From: Actinernus sp. WN-2022 | Taxonomy: Eukaryota; Cnidaria; Anthozoa; Actiniaria; Actinernidae | DNA length: 64,000 nucleotides | Direction of reading: 5' to 3' | Assembly: GCA_030867875.1 (NCBI GenBank) | Contig: JAOWCC010000577.1 | Coordinates: forward strand, 88,827,740-88,891,739 | Shown here: positions 9,835-21,143 of the stretch, piece by piece | Numbering within the stretch: the first letter of the stretch is position 1 | Layout of the letters: each line of letters begins with the position of its first letter | Translations under genes and position numbers: made by a program | The notes under the pieces: generated by a model | What the model was told of the DNA's origin: nothing | The model's database searches: none | Seen by the model: only the letters and a program-made list of their open reading frames with translations

Positions 9835-12290
9835 TTAAAAAATGTTTTTCATCTTCAATGCCATTTGTACAAATGGGGCAAATTGTTTCTTATTTGGTAA
9901 GGTTTCGAGTAACGCCCAGTTTCAATTGCTAATTTGTGATTACCTCAGCTTTGTCAATGCTAGTCTGTGATTGGTATTGGTGACCTGTATAAGGTAGTCT
10001 TCGCAATTATAGTTGGACTTGAATCTGTGGAAAGTCCTTAATTTATTACTTTGGCGGGGATCTTTACTTTTATCGTTATTTATGTCACTAAGCCAAGTTT
10101 GGTACTCTATGTGTCCTTTAGTGTCTGGCTTATAATACTCAAAATGGTTTTGCGATCAGGAATTGATGTTTGTTCGTTAGTCCATATTTCCCCTAGTCCT
10201 ATATGATACAACAGGGCTTTTACTTTTTGGTGTCAAAATTCTTTGCTTTCCGGCCTTATTTTTTAATATCGTTATATATTGAACAGGATAACTTGATTTC
10301 CTCAGTCATTCAGTTTCAGCCAGAAATTGATGTTTCTACATTTTGCTTGGTAACGTATAGGAAATCTCCCTAGCTCTGCTCTACATGCATTGTTGCTACA
10401 CAACTTGTTAATTCTTTACAATCCACCCCCCATACTTCGCTACCGTAAAGTAAAATAGGGGTTAATATTATAGCATCAAAAATAGGGGTTATTAGCGCAT
10501 CAAATAATTTTATGGTCAGAATAATATTTACTCTAAAATGGTCACCCATTTCTTTCCTCAATTTATATAATGCTTTTAGCGCTACCTTTTTTAGCTCTAG
10601 TTTAGCGAGAGCAAAATTTCCATAGGCACTTAATTGAATGCCTATAGTATTTATATGACTTAGCATTTGTTAGTTTATGACCTCCATGTTGAAAAGCGTA
10701 ATTGTTCATAGTTTTCCCACAGTTGTTGAAGATCATTACTTTTGTTTTGTCAAGATTTACATGGAGATCTGATGTTTCGCAAAATTCCTCTAGTTTCTCA
10801 AGGTAGCTTTGCAGTCCTTTTGCCGACTTAGAAAAGATAACTAGGTCATCTGAGTATAGTAAACAACTGAAAGGCCTCTCATTTAGTTGTATATCATTAA
10901 CGTTTGCTTGGTTAAGCGTGTCAGGCATGTCATTTAGGTAGAAATTAAATAGGGTGGGAGAAAGCATGCAGCCTTGTTTTACTCCGGCATGGCAAGCGAA
11001 GGACAGAGTTGTTAATTGGTCTATTTTAACGGATAATTTATCATTTGAATACATAGATGTCAATACCGCAAGAAATTTGCCGTTTATTCTTGCTTTACCG
11101 AGCTTCTCAAACAATTTGTGTCTTGGTATGCAATCAAATTAATGCTTTTCTGAAATTACAAAACAAGAAAAAAGCAAGTTGTTTACCTTCTTTGGTTTGG
11201 TTTTTACGTATTTATCGATAAGGGTTTTCAGAATAAAAATGCTATCGGTGGCACCGTGTTTTTTCTAAACCCACATTGTTCCGGTTTCAATATTCCTTTT
11301 TCTACTAGGTAATTATAGTCTAGTGTTCATTATGGACGTGGGTACTTTGCCTATAATGACGATAAAAGTGTAATCCCCCTGTAGTTTTCTACCCAGTTAG
11401 AGGGGTCATCTTTTTGGGGCCATCCTATACCGCTCGAAACGAGCAACAGCATTGGCTTTCCCAACAATACAAAACACCCTAACCTTTAGAACGTGCAGTA
11501 CGAAAACAATAGAACTACAATATAATGGATGCAATCAGAATACACGTCTCGAGCGGTACAGGATTACTGTCTTTTTTATGGACTGGCACGATTTGGCCGG
11601 GACTCCACAGAGATGGATAATGCCCCGTATACTTAAGATTCTATTGAACAGAATGACTGTGTAAGGGCCTCATTAAAGCATATTTGCCAGTCTTTAAAAT
11701 TTCATTAAATACATTATCTACCCTAGGGGCCTTGCTCCCTTTTAATTGACTTATGACTCTTGCACAGAAATCGGAAAATCTAGTGGTCCCGCTTCCTCAG
11801 TGTGTATAGTGTTTCTAGTGTGTTTTCACTATCACTAATATAATTCTGTTGTTTGAAGTGCTCGTGAAATTCCGGTGCTTTATCTATATCAATTTGTTGT
11901 TTATTACTTCTCTTAGTGAAGTTGAAAAGCTTGCTGAGTTTTTTTCCATACCTGCTTTAAATTCTTAAAATCAACATCAGCTATGTTTTCACTGAAGAAT
12001 AAGTTCTTTTTGTGGCTGCATAATTTCCTAAAAACTTTCTTATTGCATTACACGGGTCGCGCGAAATTTGTTTCCCGAAATTTGTTTCTTTCTCAAACTC
12101 ACATTCTTCTTCAAACCATAGTTTATTATGTTTCGGTGTTTTGTTTTTAAATGAGGTGTTTTGGTAGCGCAAGCCAGCTTCTTTGCATACGTCAGATAAG
12201 GTTCCGGTAAATAATTCTGTCATTGTGTCTATATTACTATTGTTTAAAGCTGTACTAAATTTATTTTCTGCATGCATGTGTAACCATTAC
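9835..12290 (-). mobile_element. Decayed LINE, RT with YSDD
   Basis: Minus-strand fragments in order: linker (NKLWFEEECEFEKETNFGKQ, 11981-12277), a GVENYRGI-like region around 11300-11430, and RT palm (10602-11114, with GVKQGC and LYSDDLVIF). A C-terminal domain follows (10370-10666, with ILLYGSEVWG), then a remnant near 9870-10100. Y-S-D-D replaces Y-A-D-D. Several frameshifts and stops are present, the endonuclease is missing, and a MITE splits it at 11416. The RT style differs from the neighbouring CR1-like LINE. Confidence 0.85.
11416..11569. mobile_element. 154-bp MITE inside the LINE, 7-bp TSD
   Basis: Flanked by TCTTTTT on both sides (11409-11415, 11570-11576). The arms share ATCCT-A/G-TACCGCTCGA. 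The LINE frame is recognisable on either side (KK...S before, PKKDDPSN after), so the element ends are well supported. Confidence 0.82.
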
Positions 12291-12594
12291 TGTTCCATTA
12301 ATGTTCAAGAGTGCCGAATTTTAAGGTGCTATCCGTTTTTTCTTACAAAGTTATACATTTGCAAACAAAAATATTACAGAAATGTTGCTGGTGGGAACAT
12401 TAGTCTGTAAAATTTGTCGAACCATAAATCGTTAGCTCGTAACTTTGTCTGTACAGTCTGAATCTAACATATCTGCTCAAAACTTTGCACAGTTAGTAAT
12501 TTTCCAGCCATGACAATGGCTTTGGTCACCAATGAATTTTAAAGAATATCCCAAATTAAGTTACCTGCTGGCTGCATATTCCCATTCACCGATG
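12291..12594. other. No gene seen
   Basis: AT-rich spacer between two minus-strand LINEs; nothing recognisable. Confidence 0.5.
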
Positions 12595-12734
12595 AATGAA
12601 TGAATCTTTATTTAAAACACGGAATCTCTTCAAGTTATACTTGGTTTCCAAGAGAACCGTTACAATAAGTTAATAGTATTTGGACTAATAATATAATTAC
12701 AAAACTTATGTTAAATATATACATTAAAAATATA

Positions 12735-14783
12735 TTATAAACAGTCCATGAGTCCACAAATATCAATATTTTGGAGCTCCGTTCGAAATATGGTTAAACT
12801 GTTTGCCTCTTTTGTAAAACTGGGCAAAGAGTTCCAAATTTTCGCTCCACTGTAAGAAAAACTTCTTTTTAGTGCTTCTGTTCGAGGTCTTGGGATATGA
12901 AGGTTTGCATTTGAATGACGTAAGTTATAGCTACAGTGTTGGGATTCTTTTATAAAAAGATCAGAAAGATAGCTGGGCGCTAGGTTATTTACTGTCTTAT
13001 ACATCATAATAGCCCTTGTTTTTAGCCTTCTTTCTTTTAATGATTCCCAACACAATTCCTTACGAATGTCTGTTGACCTAATTGTGTAATCAGATTTAGT
13101 TATTATTCTTGCAGCACGATTTTGGAGAGTCTGTAACTTATTGGCAAGACCCAATCCAAGGTTATCCCAAACAATAGAGCAATATTCTAAGGGTGGAAGA
13201 ATCAGTGCCATGTAGGCTTTTATTAAAGCATCTCTTGGTACAAAGGGCCTTACTCTCCTCAATATCCCAAGACCAGAGGATACCTTTTTAATAATATTAT
13301 CAATGTGTGCGTGCCACCGAAGGTTTTCATCTAAATATACACCGAGGTGTTTAGTTTCCTTCACTCTTCTTACAGAAATATTATTCAATGAGATTTCAAT
13401 ATCATAATCAAAATCCAATCTCTGTCTTGTACCTATAATCATAAATTCGGTTTTAAGAAGATTGAGTGAAAGTTTGTTAGCAATAAGCCATTTCTTTACA
13501 GATGTCAGTTCCATATTTATTTCGGTCTCCAGTTTACTCACGTCTGGAGCCGTAAAAGAGAGACTTGTATCATCGGCGTAAAGACGTGGCCTACAGTTGC
13601 TAACACAATTTGGTAGATCATTTATATAGAGTAAGAAGAGTAACGGACCCAGAATAGATCCTTGTGGCACGCCACATTTTATCAAACACTCAGAGGATAA
13701 TGCACCATTTACTAAACACTTCTGACCTCTATTTGACAAGTAGGATGAAAACCATTTTAGAGTGGAGGGCTCTACCCCATAAAGGGATAACTTCTCAAGG
13801 AGAATGGAATGATCTACTGTGTCAAAAGCTTTTTTTAAATCTAAAAACACAACTCCATTTAATTGTCCTTTATCAATGTTTATATACCACTCATTTGTTA
13901 GGTCAAGAAGTGCAGTTGCAGTTGAGTGCATGGGTCTAAATCCAGATTGGTGCTTATTTAGAAGATTATTTTCTTGTAAATATTTGTAAAACTGTCCACA
14001 GACTAGTTTTTCAAATATTCTGGCAATGGTTGAGAGAATAGAGATCGGTCTGTAATTACCTGCCTCGTTTTTTTTGCCTTGTTTGAAAATTGGTGATAAT
14101 CGAGCAATCTTCCATTCTCTTGGGAACTGTTTTGTTTCAAGTGACAGATTAAACAAATTTGTGAGAGATTCGGAGATCTCTTCAGAACAGTCACGGAGTA
14201 CTTTATTGGATATTCTATCCAGGCCAGCTGCTTTAGAAACGCAAAGTTTCTTTATTAGTTTCAAAACTTTAGCTACTGAAAGCCGTTGTATACTAAAGAC
14301 AGACTTTGCCTCATTTACGTAAGATTTAAACTGGCTCCCGTAGGAATCAGAGATCATACAATTTTCAGCAGCAAGTGCAGGACCGATCTCTGAGAAATAC
14401 TCATTCATATGCTCAGCAATTTCTATTGGTTCAGTTAGTACCATTCCGTCATCTGTTTTAATTTCATTTATAAGTGTACCGTCTGACTTTTTACTTGTGA
14501 GTTGATTTAATAATTTCCATATCTCTTTTGGGTTATCAGAGTTATCTTTGATTTGTGTTTGATAATAATTAGACTTTGCTACTTTAATGCTCTGATTCAC
14601 ACTATTACGGACTTTCTTAAATTCATTCCAATCAGAGGACATTGCGGTTTTGGTAGCTCTCTTTTTCAAAGTATCTCTTTTATACATTAATTTTTTGAGA
14701 TCTGAGGTAATCCAAGGCGCTGGTTTGTTTCGAACGCGTTTTGTTTTTATTGGTGCGTGTTTTTCTAAAACAGAATTGAACAT
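12735..14783 (-). CDS. LINE ORF2 reverse transcriptase (open, 682 codons)
   Basis: RNA-directed DNA polymerase for target-primed reverse transcription. In order: linker (1-160), RT fingers (PREWKIARLSPIFKQG, about 221-236; NYRPISIL, 243-250), palm motif A with the aspartate in VVFLDLKKAF (311-320), GVPQGSILGP (371-380), the catalytic YADD (402-405), thumb, and a C-terminal LRHS...KIWNSLP block. The frame is uninterrupted over 2 kb, unlike every other LINE here, so this copy is fairly young. The true ORF2 start is lost with the deleted endonuclease; the M used is only the first in frame. Confidence 0.9.
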   Translation of the reverse strand: MFNSVLEKHAPIKTKRVRNKPAPWITSDLKKLMYKRDTLKKRATKTAMSSDWNEFKKVRNSVNQSIKVAKSNYYQTQIKDNSDNPKEIWKLLNQLTSKKSDGTLINEIKTDDGMVLTEPIEIAEHMNEYFSEIGPALAAENCMISDSYGSQFKSYVNEAKSVFSIQRLSVAKVLKLIKKLCVSKAAGLDRISNKVLRDCSEEISESLTNLFNLSLETKQFPREWKIARLSPIFKQGKKNEAGNYRPISILSTIARIFEKLVCGQFYKYLQENNLLNKHQSGFRPMHSTATALLDLTNEWYINIDKGQLNGVVFLDLKKAFDTVDHSILLEKLSLYGVEPSTLKWFSSYLSNRGQKCLVNGALSSECLIKCGVPQGSILGPLLFLLYINDLPNCVSNCRPRLYADDTSLSFTAPDVSKLETEINMELTSVKKWLIANKLSLNLLKTEFMIIGTRQRLDFDYDIEISLNNISVRRVKETKHLGVYLDENLRWHAHIDNIIKKVSSGLGILRRVRPFVPRDALIKAYMALILPPLEYCSIVWDNLGLGLANKLQTLQNRAARIITKSDYTIRSTDIRKELCWESLKERRLKTRAIMMYKTVNNLAPSYLSDLFIKESQHCSYNLRHSNANLHIPRPRTEALKRSFSYSGAKIWNSLPSFTKEANSLTIFRTELQNIDICGLMDCL

Positions 14784-15054
14784 TTCAATCCATTTAGACC
14801 ATGCCTCATCGGGTTTTTCAAATTGATTAAGCGTCTCCCAAGGGACCCTATTTAGGTCAGCTTTAAATTTGGATGACTGGTACTTTTGTAATTTCTTGTC
14901 CTAATCAATTTCGGTGGTTCGCCTCTACTTGTTAGTTTACGCACTGCATATATCAAATAATGGTCACTAATTGTGAGCGGGTACACCCCTGTTGCTTTAA
15001 TCTTGTTTTGTTCATTAGTAACGTATAAATCGATTAATGTTTGCGAAGATTTAG

Positions 15055-15474
15055 TTACCCTTGTAGGTTTCTGAATGAGCTGATTAAGTTGATATGCGTT
15101 GACCGCTTCTTTGACTCACTATGGCCTTCGGTTGCAGGTAGATTCTGAAATTCTTTGACCTCAGATGATTCCGTTATTTGAATAGGCTGTTTCTTCTTCT
15201 TGTTGTTTCTACTTTGACCAGTCGCTCCCACGGTTCTCCACGGTTCTCGATTTTCTGACACCTCCACGTTCACATTTGAAGTAGACTGTACCGCAGGAAC
15301 GATATTATTTCTGTAGTCTTTGGCCATTAATTGGAGTGCCAACTTTAAGGAGTCCCTTTCTTCCTCTACTACTTTAAGTCTGGATTTCAGGGCTTCATTT
15401 TCTTGCGACAGAGCTTTGTTCTTGATATCAAGTTCAGATTTCGCAACATGGTTTCCATCTTGAGAATTGCACAC
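15055..15474 (-). pseudogene. LINE ORF1-like coiled-coil remnant
   Basis: 139 codons. Residues 12-55 form a heptad-rich coiled coil, followed by a basic stretch (NNKKKKQP). The last ~25 residues come from reading endonuclease-tail DNA in the wrong frame, which places the deletion junction near 15110-15125. ORF1-type proteins bind element RNA; that role is known for the family and inferred here. Confidence 0.6.
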
Positions 15475-15504
15475 GGCTATATTTCTCTGACTTAAAAAAA
15501 CACT

Positions 15505-15752
15505 GAATTTCTAACGGGACCTGAAACAACCATAACGAGGCTGATCAAGGACAGGATCCAGCTAAATCACAGATTGAATTGGAACTTAACGTGTTGGTTC
15601 CTTTGGATGGAGGTAAACCGGAGAGCCCGGAAAAACCCTCGGAGCAAGGGCGAAACACCAACAAAACTGAACTCTCATATGGCGTCACGTCCGGGGATCG
15701 AACCTGGGCCACAGAGGTGAGAGGCGAAGTGCTTGACCACTGCGCCACCTCC
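15505..15752 (-). mobile_element. tRNA-derived SINE, full head
   Basis: Read on the minus strand, the head (15752 to ~15679) has a Pol III A box (TGGCGCAGTGG) and B box (GGTTCGATCC). The unrelated body contains GCTCCGAGGGTTTTTCCGGG and ends near GTTAGAAATTCAG. A second copy of the body, without the tRNA head, lies at 50297-50478. The head passes directly into a 10-bp minisatellite. Confidence 0.85.
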
Positions 15753-15986
15753 GGCTCCCCCCGACTCCCCCCGACTCCCCCCGACTCCCCCCGACTTCCC
15801 CCGGCTCCCCCCGGCTCCCCCCGGCTCCCCCCGGCTCCCCCCGGCTCCCCCCGGCTCCCCCCGACTCCCCCCGACTCCCCCCGGCTCCCCCCGGCTCCCC
15901 CCGGCTCCCCCCGACTCCCCCCGACTCCCACCGACTCCCCCCGACTCCCCCCGACTCCCCCCGGCTCCCCCCGGCTCCCCCCGGCT
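15751..15986. repeat. 10-bp GC-rich minisatellite, about 23.6 units
   Basis: Units CCGGCTCCCC and CCGACTCCCC alternate in blocks for 236 bp, with single variants at 15791 (CCGACTTCCC) and 15921 (CCGACTCCCA). The first unit overlaps the 5' tip of the SINE, so the array probably grew from it. It is open in several frames, giving proline- or glycine-rich peptides; I do not treat these as proteins. Confidence 0.97.
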
Positions 15987-16090
15987 GATCAATGTTTATA
16001 TGAAGTCTTACCGCGATATTTTCTGGGAAAATATGAGTTTTGGATTCAGTTAGAGCTTGACCGCTATATTAAACGTGATTTGCGGCAACG

Positions 16091-16551
16091 AATAGACCAG
16101 TTGAAAACATGGCGCGAAATACAGTGTTTGTATGGGAATCGGATACCGAATAATTTCCGTAAAATCGCATTTCTGAAATATTCACTATCTGCAAACTTAA
16201 GGTGCCAGGTAAAAGATTAACTGATCAAAGTTTGAGGGATGTAGCTGTTCTGGAAAGCGTGCAATCGTATTTTCAGTTTTCCATACATTTGCGTAAATTT
16301 TCCCGCGGACTCGTTGTTACAGACAAATGTATATGGTAAAGTTAAAACACGATTGCACTGACGCTTCCCAGCACAGCTACATCCCTCAAATTTTGATCAG
16401 TTAATCTTTTACTTGGTATCTTAAGTTTACAGACAGTGAATATTTTAGAAATGCTATTTTACGGAAATTATTTGGCATCGGATTCCCATACAAACACTGT
16501 ATTTTGCACCATGTTTGCACCCCTTTCAAAATTTCGTCGGAACTCGCTTGA
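16091..16551. mobile_element. MITE family C, copy 1, ~185-bp TIRs
   Basis: Arms contain ATGGCGCGAAATACAGTGTT and AGGGATGTAGCTGT and are inverted around about 16320. A better-preserved copy is at 59264-59624. Here the left end has lost the ~20 bp between AATAGACCAGTT and AAACATGG. Confidence 0.88.
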
Positions 16552-17189
16552 TACTTTGAAGATTGCCGTTTATCGCTCTGTTTCAATGCTCTGTATATTA
16601 GCCAACGCTTAAGCTGTTCGATAGTATACTAATCAGATTCTCTTTCAAAATATTATACAGGAAAGCCGTCATTTCTGGTAGAGTAATCAGAAGACAAACT
16701 AAAATGCTGGTCAATTCTTTTAAGTTGTAACGCGAGGTATACATTTTGTGACGTCTCTGTGCGCAACGCTATTTCAAATGGCAAAACAACAAGCAAAAAT
16801 TCGAGCAGCGCCGAAGGCTTTTTCCGGCCAGCGCACATCGAACATGTACGGCCCCCAGCACGTGACATTTGTAAATGTTTTGAAAGGAAAGCGCGTGGGG
16901 CCGTACGGGTCACATGCCACATTTTGTACGGGTTCATGCGATGTAGGACAATTTTCCTAACAAATGTTTACTTGAGCAAATGTTGGATGAATTAAGTTTG
17001 CTTTTGTTCGATCAAATCAGTTGACAGCGTTTTGCCTCCACCTCAACATTTGGATCGTGCGATCCAACAATAATTTGACCAATCGAGGGCTGGAAATTAG
17101 GCTCCAAAATGTCAAGTGATACCAGTTTAACCAGCCGGTATATGTGCACTGATGTCCCCGGTGGGGAGGGGGAGGGGGGGGGGACTCTA

Positions 17190-17640
17190 CCCAAAGTTTT
17201 TATTTGAATTCCGAATTTGAATTCCAAATGAAACACTTGAATCTGCCATCGTGTGGGCAAGGTTAGGCCCAATGTTGATGAAATAATGATTGAAGGCTTC
17301 AGCTATTTTTGGAAGAATTGATATTAACATCATTTAGTTTCAATTCGTTTACAGCAGTGTTGTTGCACGTTTTCCCAAGAAAATTATTAATTGTTGTCCA
17401 CGCATCTTTAGCATTATCCTTCTGGAGCGCAATTTTATCGCGATAATAATTTGTTTTAGCCTGCCGCAAGGCGATATTAACCTTATTTCGGTAAGGCTTA
17501 TAGTCCTGCCAATCCGTGTTCTGTTTAGTTATTGCAGCCTTGCATTTTAGCTTCTCCCTGATATGTATTAACTGTTTTATCTCCTTGGGCAACCATGGGA
17601 TGTTAAACGATCTCACCATACAGGGAAAGTAAATCTTGAC
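17190..17640 (-). pseudogene. LINE linker fragment fused to the Gypsy piece (copy 1)
   Basis: Minus strand: NIPWLPKEIKQLIHIREKLK and ALRQAKTNYYRDKI, typical of the region between endonuclease and RT, ending around AEAFNHYFINIGP after a frameshift. The RT itself is absent. The open frame 17299-17796 is a chimera of Gypsy integrase and LINE. Confidence 0.75.
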
Positions 17641-18190
17641 CAACTTTGGACCAGGGTGTGCTGGAAATTTTGTGTTACAAGAGGCTCTTTTCTGTTGTTT
17701 AGACATGAAGTCAGCACAAATTCCATAAGAATCCCCTTTGTCTCTGATTTCAGCTGACATGCCGGGCCAGAATAGAACATCACGTGCTCTGCGCACGCAG
17801 GAATCTGGGCCCAGCTAGGTGACTGATGTGGGATCTTGCAGACATCTCTGGCCGCATAGAAGTTGGTATGATCACTTTCATTCCTTTATACAGAACACCG
17901 TCTTGGACTGTCAGTTCATCTCTGAAATTCCAATAGTCTCTTATGCAAACTGGAACCTGGCCAACCTGCCATTGTGGCATTCATGAGTGTTTGAAGTACT
18001 GCGTCGGAGGTTGTGTATGATTTGACTTGTTGATGCGTAGCCTCAGACAGACGCATGTAGTCAACTGATTGATTGCAGCTATTTCATCAAACAGCTGCTG
18101 CTCTTGAGATAGATGAATATCTGATATTCTGGTATGTTCTCTTCACTGGTCTCGTCATTCTTCAGTTATTCCCTGCTTAGTATATCAACG
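17640..18190 (-). pseudogene. Gypsy LTR retrotransposon pol fragment (copy 1)
   Basis: Minus strand: a trace of the RNase H end, then a linker (YWNFRDELTVQDGVLYKGMK). The zinc-binding N-terminal integrase region follows (RRARDVLFWPGM...CGIC-like, here YGICADFM). A frameshift separates the two ORFs near 17790. It stops near 17640 and LINE sequence follows in the same frame. No LTRs are visible. Confidence 0.8.
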
Positions 18191-19408
18191 ATAAACATCT
18201 TGGATCCAGGCAGATATGTGATGTGTAAGTTGCATTTCTGCAAGCGACTCCCTATAATGGGATATACGGGGAGGCTCCGCCCAAAAGGGATACCTTTTCA
18301 GGATGGAGGTATATAAAAGGGTAGGGATTTCACTGAATAAATAATATTGTTGTTTTGTTAACATCTCTACTGGTGACGCTTGATGTTTACCGGGGATATC
18401 GTTCATTTCATTCAGTTAATTCCAAGCTAAGCGTATAGAAAAGGGATGCAGTGTTTCTACTGTGGGTATGTTAAAGGGGTACCATTTTTATGAAAGGTAT
18501 ATAAAAGGGTTATCTTTTCTGTCAAAAATGGTATATAAAAGCGCAAGGGTTTGGACCTCGGGGCGGACCCTCCCCGTATAAAACTTTGTTGAGTACCTGG
18601 AGGGGGGGGGGGGGGGGGGTAGAAATACCGCACAGTAGAAACACTGCATCCCATATTCTATACGTTCCATGTTAGTTGTAGCTGGTCAAAGTGCGAACAT
18701 CATATTAAAGTTGTAGTGCGAAGAGTGTTTGACGATTGCCGTTAGTTAGTTTAACAATAACTCTTCGATAAAGTCCGGCACTTTTGAATCTAGTTGAGTT
18801 GGTTTCTTCATGTTTAGTCCTGAGTACTAGTTGGTCCGCCATCTTGAAATATACAACCACAAGAGGGACTGGGTCTAAGTTTATGTCATTTCTGGTAGAG
18901 TAATCAGAAGACAAACTAAAATGCTGGTCAATTCTTTTAAGTTGTAACGCGAGGTATACATTTTGTGACGTCTCTGTGCGCAACGCTATTTCAAATGGCA
19001 AAACAACAAGCAAAAATTCGAGCAGCGCCGAAGGCTTTTTCCGGCCAGCGCACATCGAACATGTACGGCCCCCAGCACGTGACATTTGTAAATGTTTTGA
19101 AAGGAAAGCGCGTGGGGCCGTACGGGTCACATGCCACATTTTGTACGGGTTCATGCGATGTAGGACAATTTTCCTAACAAATGTTTACTTGAGCAAATGT
19201 TGGATGAATTAAGTTTGCTTTTGTTCGATCAAATCAGTTGACAGCGTTTTGCCTCCACCTCAACATTTGGATCGTGCGATCCAACAATAATTTGACCAAT
19301 CGAGGGCTGGAAATTAGGCTCCAAAATGTCAAGTGATACCAGTTTAACCAGCCGGTATATGTGCACTGATGTCCCCGGTGGGGAGGGGGAGGGGGGGGGG
19401 GAACTCTA

Positions 19409-19859
19409 CCCAAAGTTTTTATTTGAATTCCGAATTTGAATTCCAAATGAAACACTTGAATCTGCCATCGTGTGGGCAAGGTTAGGCCCAATGTTGATGA
19501 AATAATGATTGAAGGCTTCAGCTATTTTTGGAAGAATTGATATTAACATCATTTAGTTTCAATTCGTTTACAGCAGTGTTGTTGCACGTTTTCCCAAGAA
19601 AATTATTAATTGTTGTCCACGCATCTTTAGCATTATCCTTCTGGAGCGCAATTTTATCGCGATAATAATTTGTTTTAGCCTGCCGCAAGGCGATATTAAC
19701 CTTATTTCGGTAAGGCTTATAGTCCTGCCAATCCGTGTTCTGTTTAGTTATTGCAGCCTTGCATTTTAGCTTCTCCCTGATATGTATTAACTGTTTTATC
19801 TCCTTGGGCAACCATGGGATGTTAAACGATCTCACCATACAGGGAAAGTAAATCTTGAC
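19409..19859 (-). pseudogene. LINE linker fragment (copy 2)
   Basis: Same as 17190-17640, in the second unit. The fusion junction is identical, so the Gypsy/LINE fusion predates the duplication. Confidence 0.75.
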
Positions 19860-20409
19860 CAACTTTGGACCAGGGTGTGCTGGAAATTTTGTGTTACAAG
19901 AGGCTCTTTTCTGTTGTTTAGACATGAAGTCAGCACAAATTCCATAAGAATCCCCTTTGTCTCTGATTTCAGCTGACATGCCGGGCCAGAATAGAACATC
20001 ACGTGCTCTGCGCACGCAGGAATCTGGGCCCAGCTAGGTGACTGATGTGGGATCTTGCAGACATCTCTGGCCGCATAGAAGTTGGTATGATCACTTTCAT
20101 TCCTTTATACAGAACACCGTCTTGGACTGTCAGTTCATCTCTGAAATTCCAATAGTCTCTTATGCAAACTGGAACCTGGCCAACCTGCCATTGTGGCATT
20201 CATGAGTGTTTGAAGTACTGCGTCGGAGGTTGTGTATGATTTGACTTGTTGATGCGTAGCCTCAGACAGACGCATGTAGTCAACTGATTGATTGCAGCTA
20301 TTTCATCAAACAGCTGCTGCTCTTGAGATAGATGAATATCTGATATTCTGGTATGTTCTCTTCACTGGTCTCGTCATTCTTCAGTTATTCCCTGCTTAGT
20401 ATATCAACG
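19859..20409 (-). pseudogene. Gypsy pol fragment (copy 2)
   Basis: Same content as 17640-18190, in the second duplication unit (offset 2219 bp), including the same frameshift. Confidence 0.8.
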
Positions 20410-21143
20410 ATAAACATCTTGGATCCAGGCAGATATGTGATGTGTAAGTTGCATTTCTGCAAGCGACTCCCTATAATGGGATATACGGGGAGGCTCCGCC
20501 CAAAAGGGATACCTTTTCAGGATGGAGGTATATAAAAGGGTAGGGATTTCACTGAATAAATAATATTGTTGTTTTGTTAACATCTCTACTGGTGACGCTT
20601 GATGTTTACCGGGGATATCGTTCATTTCATTCAGTTAATTCCAAGCTAAGCGTATAGAAAAGGGATGCAGTGTTTCTACTGTGGGTATGTTAAAGGGGTA
20701 CCATTTTTATGAAAGGTATATAAAAGGGTTATCTTTTCTGTCAAAAATGGTATATAAAAGCGCAAGGGTTTGGACCTCGGGGCGGACCCTCCCCGTATAA
20801 AACTTTGTTGAGTACCTGGAGGGGGGGGGGGGGGGGGGGTAGAAATACCGCACAGTAGAAACACTGCATCCCATATTCTATACGTTCCATGTTAGTTGTA
20901 GCTGGTCAAAGTGCGAACATCATATTAAAGTTGTAGTGCGAAGAGTGTTTGACGATTGCCGTTAGTTAGTTTAACAATAACTCTTCGATAAAGTCCGGCA
21001 CTTTTGAATCTAGTTGAGTTGGTTTCTTCATGTTTAGTCCTGAGTACTAGTTGGTCCGCCATCTTGAAATATACAACCACAAGAGGGACTGGGTCTAAGT
21101 TTATGTCAGAATGACGTTTTTGGACTCGATCAAGTAATTATTT

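Larger units (their letters stand above)
12595..15474 (-). mobile_element. CR1/L2-type LINE with internal deletion
   Basis: Minus-strand element. At 15055-15474 lies a coiled-coil, lysine-rich ORF1-like segment (heptads in 14-50; KNKALSQENEALKSRL). It runs directly into the C-terminal tail of the endonuclease (TLIDLYVTNEQNK...TISDHYLIYAV, about 15030-14910). A frameshift near 14900 follows, then the long RT ORF. The 3' end has AATAAA and an ATTC repeat (12595-12612). Most of the endonuclease is deleted, so the copy cannot be autonomous. Confidence 0.9.
16668..18884. repeat. Tandem duplication unit 1 (2217 bp)
   Basis: Starts at GTCATTTCTGGTAGAGTAATC and is repeated from 18885. The only differences I can find by eye are in the G runs near 17170 and 18601. 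GTCA occurs at both junctions and at the outer end (21105). The unit holds a minus-strand Gypsy pol piece, a LINE piece, and a TATAAAAG-rich segment (18300-18560). Confidence 0.95.
18885..21104. repeat. Tandem duplication unit 2 (2220 bp)
   Basis: Nearly identical copy of 16668-18884, 3 bp longer through G-run differences (near 19391 and 20821). Such identity in otherwise decayed DNA means a very recent duplication or an assembly artefact (unmerged haplotypes or a read-overlap error). Confidence 0.95.

Noticed and set aside
15751..15986. CRISPR array
   Set aside because: There are no spacers: 10-bp units are directly adjacent, in a eukaryotic context.
15545..16220. Proline- or glycine-rich ORFs on both strands
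   Set aside because: They come from the 10-bp minisatellite, which is open in several frames because it lacks stops.
16653..16937. Minus-strand ORF beginning MNPYKMWHVTRTAP, repeated in 18705-19154
   Set aside because: No recognised domain; the frame runs across the tandem-duplication junction and changes its end, so it is not a conserved gene.
18600..18620. A TATAAAAG-rich stretch (18300-18560) as an active promoter
   Set aside because: Three GGTATATAAAAG words lie in repeat DNA next to a poly-G run with no gene following; more likely part of a transposon end.
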